Shown here piece after piece: positions 58,412 to 64,000 of a stretch of DNA of 64,000 bases (position 1 is its first letter; every line of letters begins with the position of its first letter). Source of the stretch: Sistotremastrum niveocremeum HHB9708 (lineage: Eukaryota > Basidiomycota > Agaricomycetes > Sistotremastrales > Sistotremastraceae); contig KV419408.1 of assembly GCA_001630475.1 (NCBI GenBank), positions 186,001-250,000 of the forward strand, given 5' to 3'. The notes under the pieces were generated by a model that did not search any database, was not told the DNA's origin, and saw nothing but the letters and a program-made list of their open reading frames with translations. The translations under genes were made by a program, and so were the position numbers.

Positions 58412-58602
58412 CATGTTATCTCGTGTTATCTCGCATTGGGCTACCTGGCTCTTCTCTGTCAACAGAATGATCGTACAAAGACACTGGATAATCCTTTATA
58501 TTCATATGTTCCTACTATAATATTGACAAGATTTTAAAGGGCCTACATAAGGGCGTAATCGAGGTCCGCGAGATAACTCATGTTATCTCGCATGTTATCT
58601 CG
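58412..58602. repeat. clustered TGTTATCTCG direct repeats with hairpin
   Basis: The 12-mer CATGTTATCTCG occurs at 58412-58423, followed directly by TGTTATCTCG (58424-58433). About 135 bp later CGAGATAAC-TCAT-GTTATCTCG (58569-58590) forms a 9-bp stem, and another CATGTTATCTCG follows at 58591-58602. The paired clusters flanking an AT-rich core look like the ends of a small MITE-like element or a set of protein-binding sites; neither can be shown from one copy. Confidence 0.5.
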
Positions 58603-58909
58603 TGCGTGGGAACCCCTACTTTGAGCGGTAAGCCAGTGGTTCTTGGGCTCAACAATGAAAGACCTGGAAACTACGCGATCGATGCGATCATTTAACACAT
58701 ATGCTACGCCTAATGACCAGAACAGAGAAAACATGCAAGGAGAGAGATAAGAAATGTCCGTGGTGAAAGATAATGACAATTGACAAGTCCGAGTCCATGA
58801 GGTAAAAAAAAGTCAAGACCAGATAAATCCAGAAGTAAATGAGAAAGCGTAAAGGGGGTCAGACATCAAGTCACCGTGCGAAAGATAAGTTAAGACACAG
58901 TGTTGTAGG

Positions 58910-59859
58910 TTAAAGTTTTTCGCAAGAGTTGCCATCGTGCGATAGTTTATACCCGTCCTCGCAGTTGTAAACTATCACGAACATCAGGCATGAACTGACG
59001 AACAGAGAAGAATACAACACACCGACACAGGAAGCTGCCTCGCAGCCAACATTCCAGACGCCAGGGATCGCAGTACAATCAGTGCCTTGGCCAGTAGAGG
59101 CGCATCCTCCGCAGGACTTGAGATCAGCGTAGGTGTCGAGACTATAGAGACAATTAAGGCCTCGCCGGTAACCGAGTTACGAGATGCCTACCACTCATAA
59201 TTGCTCACACGAGATACCGCCAGACCAGGCAAAGGGCATGCCTCGAGACCAGTGGGGCACAGAGCCAAGTTTCTTGACTTGTGAGACTGACGCTTATAGT
59301 GAGGCTTCCCGGGCTTATAAGGACTGCTGGGGTTGTTGTGGGGCTGATTGTTGTAGTTTCCGGGAGGAGGAGGCATAACTGCCTGAGAATGCTGAGCAGG
59401 GGGTGGTTGCGAAGGAGGTGGTTGCTCGCAGCAGAAAGTGTTCTTGTTCCAAGGCCAGCTGTTCTCACATTGAGGAGGAGGTTGGCTCGGAGGAGGCTTA
59501 TTCTTGGGCACACAGCACGAGAGCTCGGGGTGCCATTGCCATGTAGTGGGAGGGCAGGCTTTACCGGGGCTGTAGGGATAAGAGGTGAGGCTACGGTATT
59601 ATCAGGATAACAATAAGCATACGGAGGCAATCTATCAAACAGGGTCAACGACTTCAGCAATAGACGATAGGATGAGAAAGACTAACGGTGGGCTAGGAAG
59701 ACCTCCTTCGTCTAGACAGCAGGATTTCTCAGCATAGTAGAATTTTTTGGCAGGGCAGTCTTTCTCTGTCCTAGCGAAAAGTACGGATGAAGTGGAGGTA
59801 GGCTTAGCCCACAAGAAAGGGAGAGAAGCAAAGAGAGCGACTGCTTTGAGGACGAGCAT
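58910..59859 (-). CDS. PriA-like cysteine-rich secreted protein
   Basis: The start [20 protein letters not shown] at 59859 is a signal peptide. Cys-rich modules follow: [15 protein letters not shown], then after an intron [21 protein letters not shown] Pro/Gln-rich linker separates [20 protein letters not shown]. The C-terminal module is strongly conserved in Agaricomycetes: [68 protein letters not shown] and NSCEKL, ending at 58910. Paired cysteines and CW-type aromatic spacing suggest disulfide-rich repeats. The family includes proteins annotated as PriA in shiitake; I make that link from memory. Molecular function is unknown. A TATA box and a CT-rich initiator precede the gene. Confidence 0.82.
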
Positions 59860-60186
59860 AACCGCGAGTTAGATAAAGAGTGGAAATAAAAAAGAAAGAC
59901 AAGAAAAAAAGAAAAGAGAGAGAGAGAGACGGGAAAGAGAGAAAGGCTTTGAGGGCGACCGGTGTGATGGGCATGGTATTTATACAAGGCTGGCTGGCCG
60001 ACATCATCAGGGGAACGTTAGCAACAGCGACGGTGCACAAGATCGTCGGAAACCGGCGGCAAGGATGCCGAACCGAGGAACGGACACGTGTTTCGTCGCA
60101 TCATGCAGTCGTGCGTGAAATCAATCAAATATTCTCATTGGTAACCGAGGCTTGTGTCAGAATGCCAAAGAATATTCTTCTGCTAC
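59860..60186. other. promoter of PriA-like gene and 3' flank of TPD3
   Basis: These 327 bp contain a long pyrimidine-rich run on the minus strand (complement of 59882-59947) between the TATA box and the start codon of the PriA-like gene, typical of strongly expressed fungal promoters. The remainder up to 60186 is the 3' flank of TPD3; no gene seen. Confidence 0.5.
59977..59984 (-). promoter_or_regulatory. TATA box of the PriA-like gene
   Basis: TATAAATA on the minus strand about 117 bp upstream of the ATG at 59859. It is followed by a CT-rich tract, the usual layout of a highly expressed fungal promoter. Confidence 0.65.
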
Positions 60187-62306
60187 CTATGCCATCGCAA
60201 CCGCTTTCTGGAACGCCCGATTCGCAAAATACCTGACATCCGCATCCACATCCCGTCGAAGATTATCCACAGCTGGTGCTATCCGCTTCTCGGATATATC
60301 CCGTCCTTCTGGTGTACTATTGATTGTTGTAGCCATGACCTCCAGGGACTTCGCTACGTTGAAACGTATGTTGGGGATGGGATCCGTGATCAAGGTCAAC
60401 AACACTTGCAGAACGTGATCGCGTATCACTTCCACAGTCAGGCTTGGCCCGATGGTCTGACGTTCCCAAATTCAGTACAGGCACTCATCATCATCATCGG
60501 CATACGCACCGTCATGCACAGAACAGTTGTCATCCGGTATAGGTAATTGGGGTGGCTACCCATTGCCGCCACCTTCGGTACAATCGCCACCTTGGCCCAC
60601 TCGACTCCGAACACTTCGGTTAACTTCTTCAAGTTGATGGTGGCTGCTTCTCGGATACTGTAAACACTATCCCCAAGCCAGGACATACAGAGGTTGGCCA
60701 ATTGTTCATCAAAGAACGTCCTCCCGAGTTGTGTTGCCAATAAGGGGATATATTCAATGATCGCCTGACGCACTCGCCATTGCTTGTCCTCTGCCAATTC
60801 CATGATCGCAGGAAGCAGAGATTGCGACAGCAACTCATTGCCAATCACTGAATTGACTTGTTCCAATTTGCTGATGATGTTCAATCTCACATCCGGGAAT
60901 TCGTCTTTGAGGAGGTGCAGGAATAGAGGGAGGAGGTTTTCAATCGTGGCTTCCTTGTCTAAAAGGGGGGCCAGACCACTGAGTTGATTGGCGAGAGCAG
61001 CCCGGACATGCTGTGAGCTATCGGTGGAGAGGTCTTTGACGCATGGGATAATTTTGGCCAGGATCGTCTCCCTGTTGTCGATCAATTTGGCGAAACCTAT
61101 ACAAGGCTATTGTTCAGATGAAGTGACTTTGTGATATATTCCACCCACCAGGGATTTGTCCAGCTCCTGCAGTCCGCACCTCAGCCTCATTGTCCTTCAG
61201 AAGCTGAACGAACGCAGTCACCATCTCATCTCGTACGATGACTGGTCCCACTGCTTCTGCAAGCTGGAAGCCGAATGAATCGTTGATGATAGCACGACTA
61301 ATTAAACGATTACCTCTACAAAGTGGTTGGCCACCATATAGCGCACGCGCCAGCTCTTGTCTGTCACGCTCGAACGAAGCTGTGGCAAAAGCTGCGAGCC
61401 CACTTCGGCCGGTCCCAACTGTTGAGCGATGGTGATCAGATCCTCCACGGTCAATAATCGCACAGAGTCTTGGTCGTCTTGCGACAATTTTCGATACAAC
61501 GGCAGAGCATCTGATATGACATGGTCTCTTGACAGATTCTTAGCAAAAGGCTGCAATGTTCGGATTCAGCGAAAGATAAAGGGATTGTACGAAAAATCTT
61601 ACGCCCAGCCATTTTGAGACAGCCCGCCGAACCATCGGCGTATCGTCTCCGCCCAGCGTCGTGAACAACTTTCGTAACTCGGTCTGAGTGTCAGGTGAGA
61701 CACGAGGGTATGCGGAGGCATAAAGCGAAGCTGATGAAGTGCGTGAGCTGAACCATTCTCCTTGTGATAACCGTTTGAGCATTGGAATGTAGTATTCTTC
61801 GAGTTGGGAGGGGGAGAGAATCGCTGCTATTTTGATAATAGAGTCTGTGGCCTAGCGATAGTTGCATGAGCAGACCGCGACCATGAAAGGAAGCGGAATC
61901 AAAAGCAGTACATGAGTGGCTGAATGCATACCTTGTCGCGAACCAAAGTTTCTTCTGCCACAGCAAGATGTTCCAATGGGATGAACAGGACGTGGCCATA
62001 ATCTCTTCCGCCGACAAACTCCTCCATTCCTTTCCCCAGTTCCTCTGCGAGAGCAAGCAACACTTCATCATCTTCGTCATCCACGTTTTCTCTGAGAAAG
62101 GGAATGAGCTCGTCTCTTGCACGTTCTGGGCCGAGAGCTAGAGCTATCGTCGAGATGCGATGTATAGCATTTAATCGTAGCTGTATCGAGACTGTTAACA
62201 CCCTGTTCGAGTGGTTAGATAGGACGCTGCTCACCTGAACGTCCTCGCTTTTCAACTCGTCGATGAGGATCGCAATGGGTGTCAATTCGTCACCTAATGG
62301 ATCCAT
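60187..62306 (-). CDS. TPD3: protein phosphatase 2A 65-kDa scaffold subunit A
   Basis: The A subunit is a HEAT-repeat horseshoe that holds the PP2A catalytic and regulatory subunits. The start [20 protein letters not shown] at 62306 is conserved. HEAT repeats run through [60 protein letters not shown], and [17 protein letters not shown]. They continue with [60 protein letters not shown], and [20 protein letters not shown]. The last repeats include [20 protein letters not shown] and [13 protein letters not shown], then after an intron [20 protein letters not shown]. The protein ends [20 protein letters not shown] near 60187. About 600 residues, the family length. Several short introns were identified. 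Secure. Confidence 0.96.
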
Positions 62307-62537
62307 TGTGAGAATGATACGTTGAAGTCAACAGTTGTTGTAGTTTGAACAGAGCAGAAGTTGGTGGCTCGCGTGGGGTGAGGGTCAGATCGCGTTTGGT
62401 TCTGGGTTTGAACTGCACTCCGATGACCTTGTCAATCTGAATGAAAACACATCTCGTCTTGAGCTTCGACTATGATACAATTCCATGCCAAAATATGTGC
62501 TAAAGTATAGAATACATGTAAATATGCGCGTCTCTGA

Positions 62538-64000
62538 TCATGCATCGTGGCCTCTCAATTCCACGAAAGCTGTGCCCATGAACAAGATCCAGGTGCATGC
62601 CACTAGACCTGCACATAACCATACCGCAATCTTGGCCCGTTTCTTCTCCGCGGACCCTTTTGCCAGGCCAGGATGATTTCGGTGGCGTCGAGAGGGATTG
62701 CGTGACGGCGACAACAGGTATGGCGCTCTCAGTACTTTGGAACTATTCGCAAGTAGTGGACGAGCGCGATGAGGCTGACTGCCACCATCGGATCGTGTCG
62801 GCCCCCGAACGTCACAGTCGTCGTCGAAATAGGCACTTTCGTTGTCGTCCACTTGATCTGAGAGCGGTGAGGCCTCATCCGTCTCTCGACGCAGCTCTCG
62901 GGGGCCTTCCACTGGTTTTGTGTCTGCGCTTCGGTCCTCCGCATCCTCCATGCTAGTACGGTCGAAGTCAACCTCGTCTATACTTGCACTCGGAACCGGC
63001 TGATATTCAGCTATCGACACCCGCCTTTGAGCAGCGCGTCGCTTAACGAAGTCTAGACGCCACAATAACAGAGTCCCAGCGCTTTGAAGTCCGTTAACCG
63101 ATAAGAAACAATTCAGAACAAGTTGTATAGCATCCTGGTTTGGCTGTCTGCCTTGTGCTGGTGTCTGTTTTCTCCACGACGCACGGTCCAACGCTAAGCC
63201 CGCCAACGTTTGAGAGATGGTAGAGCCTGATTGCTCGATCTAAGTTACTATCAGTAAACTATGAGACATGAACGATGCCACGGAAACTGACACTCTTATG
63301 CGCTCCAAGGGCTGTTGAGACATATTTCAGAGGAACTAGCCGGGGAACGATCAGGACAAGGAGCACTACATTTCGGGTCAAGTCATACACCTCGGACAGA
63401 TCGCCTGTACTCACGAGTGGAAAATCCATGACCGAGACCAAATGAAATCATTGCCGGCAATGGAGTTACAGTAAGCGAGGGAGGGGCCGACAGCCATAGG
63501 TAACACAAAAGCGTCAAAACTGAGGAAGCGACAAAAAGCCAGTGGACGACCAATCCATCCTTTACACGATCCGTGATGTATCCACACTGAAGGTGATGTT
63601 AGTCTCTGCCACAAAAGCCAGACAACATCGTACCAGCGGATAGAGAAATATGCTGCCTGCTAACAGCAAAGATGCCTGTTGTCCGGCTTGAAGCTCTGTC
63701 AGAGAATATCTGTTTTCAATGATATTCCTGGACAGAGTAGGTAGGTATAATGCCACATAGGGTATACAAGAAGCTCACGCAGATAAATGAGTGAAAGGGG
63801 ACCATATCATTCCGCATAGGACATTTATGGCAATATATCTAAAAAGTATGATCAGAGATAGAGGGCAGACAGAAGGGAGGAATTCTACGCACGCCCAAAA
63901 AGTGTCACCCAGTTTCGACATGTCTTTGAGTCGCACTCGCTTTTTCTCTGCCACGATCTGCAGAGCTTCGGCCTCAGAAAACCGCTCTGCAGTCACATTC
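62538..64000 (-). CDS. MFS transporter, MFSD1-like (C-terminal part, N-terminus outside window)
   Basis: The reading enters the window from the right and ends at 62538. Exons show EAEALQIVAEKKRVRLKDMS, a cytosolic loop, then membrane helices: YIAINVLCGMIWSPFTHLSA and NIIENRYSLTELQAGQQASL. LLAGSIFLYPLCGYITDRVK, WLFVASSVLTLLCYLWLSAP and PAMISFGLGHGFSTL follow. VVLLVLIVPRLVPLKYVSTA and LGAHKSIEQSGSTISQTLAG are MFSD1-type motifs. A long acidic cytosolic loop and FVKRRAAQRRVSIAEYQP precede a final helix (AKIAVWLCAGLVACTWILFM) and the end ELRGHDA. The pattern fits the fungal MFSD1/lysosomal dipeptide-transporter-like branch rather than sugar or drug transporters, but substrate is unknown. Truncated by the window edge, not broken. 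Confidence 0.8.

Larger units (their letters stand above)
57478..58909. other. 1.4-kb gene-free interval with hairpins and repeats
   Basis: No convincing gene was found. The part next to 57478 is the promoter of the secreted-protein gene, with a purine-rich run at about 57718-57770 (GA-rich on the plus strand). A GC palindrome around the AscI-like GGCGCGCC lies near 57895-57905. Farther on are a CCGGGGC/GCCCCGG hairpin (58186-58202) and two clusters of a TGTTATCTCG motif (58412-58433 and 58569-58602). The end toward 58909 is the 3' flank of the PriA-like gene. Open frames here are short, differ in base use from neighbouring genes, and match nothing I know. Confidence 0.6.

Noticed and set aside
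58244-58537. A 97-codon frame in the gene-free interval
   Set aside because: No signal, domain, or splice context; it crosses the repeat cluster and looks random.
59880-59950. GA-rich run as a possible microsatellite or element end
   Set aside because: On the minus strand it is the CT-rich initiator between a TATA box and a start codon, a normal promoter feature.

Overview
This window is nuclear DNA of a filamentous basidiomycete, most likely an Agaricomycete. Nearly every gene is cut by short GT-AG introns of about 45-80 nt, genes are packed tightly on both strands, and the proteins are conserved fungal/eukaryotic housekeeping products. A PriA-like cysteine-rich secreted protein and a GPI-anchored GH16 glucanase also fit mushroom-forming fungi. 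I cannot narrow the genus. I saw no tRNA, rRNA, CRISPR array, transposase, or retroelement/virus-like remnant.

Layout. 1-7.6 kb: 5' part of the mRNA decapping enzyme DCP2 (-), a NIPA-type magnesium transporter (+) and a DENN-domain Rab exchange factor (-). 8-19.7 kb: one very large gene, the lipid-transfer protein VPS13 (-). 19.9-25.4 kb: a small six-exon gene whose product I do not recognise (+), an ELO fatty-acid elongase (+) and a PH-C2-RasGAP (+). 25.5-35.4 kb: AP-2 alpha adaptin (-), a dysferlin-domain protein (-), the mitochondrial Fe-S J-protein HSC20/JAC1 (+), a TMEM135-like membrane protein (+), the diphthamide enzyme DPH7 (-) and a small membrane protein (+). 35.5-44.6 kb: DNA polymerase zeta REV3 (-), a SurE-type phosphatase (+) and a GPI-anchored GH16 (-). 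44.9-50.4 kb: RPL15 (-), a small Tic20/DUF4870-like membrane protein (-), RPS24 (+), the dynactin actin ARP1 (-) and a cysteine-rich type I membrane protein (+). 50.6-56.5 kb: an SVIP-like acylated peptide (+), the SRP-receptor beta subunit (-), the GPI-anchor enzyme GPI2/PIG-C (+), Elongator subunit ELP5 (+) and the NADH pyrophosphatase NPY1 (+). 56.6-64 kb: two secreted proteins (-), PP2A scaffold A (-) and the C-terminal part of an MFSD1-like transporter (-).

Functionally this is core genome and not an accessory island. Membrane traffic and lipid handling are well represented (VPS13, DENN, AP-2, SRP receptor, ELO, GPI2, dynactin), but I see no pathway cluster. The notable organisational feature is a run of head-to-head gene pairs whose start codons lie only 33-250 bp apart. 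The one stretch with no assigned gene and unusual structure is 57.5-58.9 kb, which holds a GC hairpin and repeated TGTTATCTCG-type motifs. Gene coordinates run from start codon to stop codon across introns. Splice sites were inferred by eye from GT/AG positions and reading-frame continuity.
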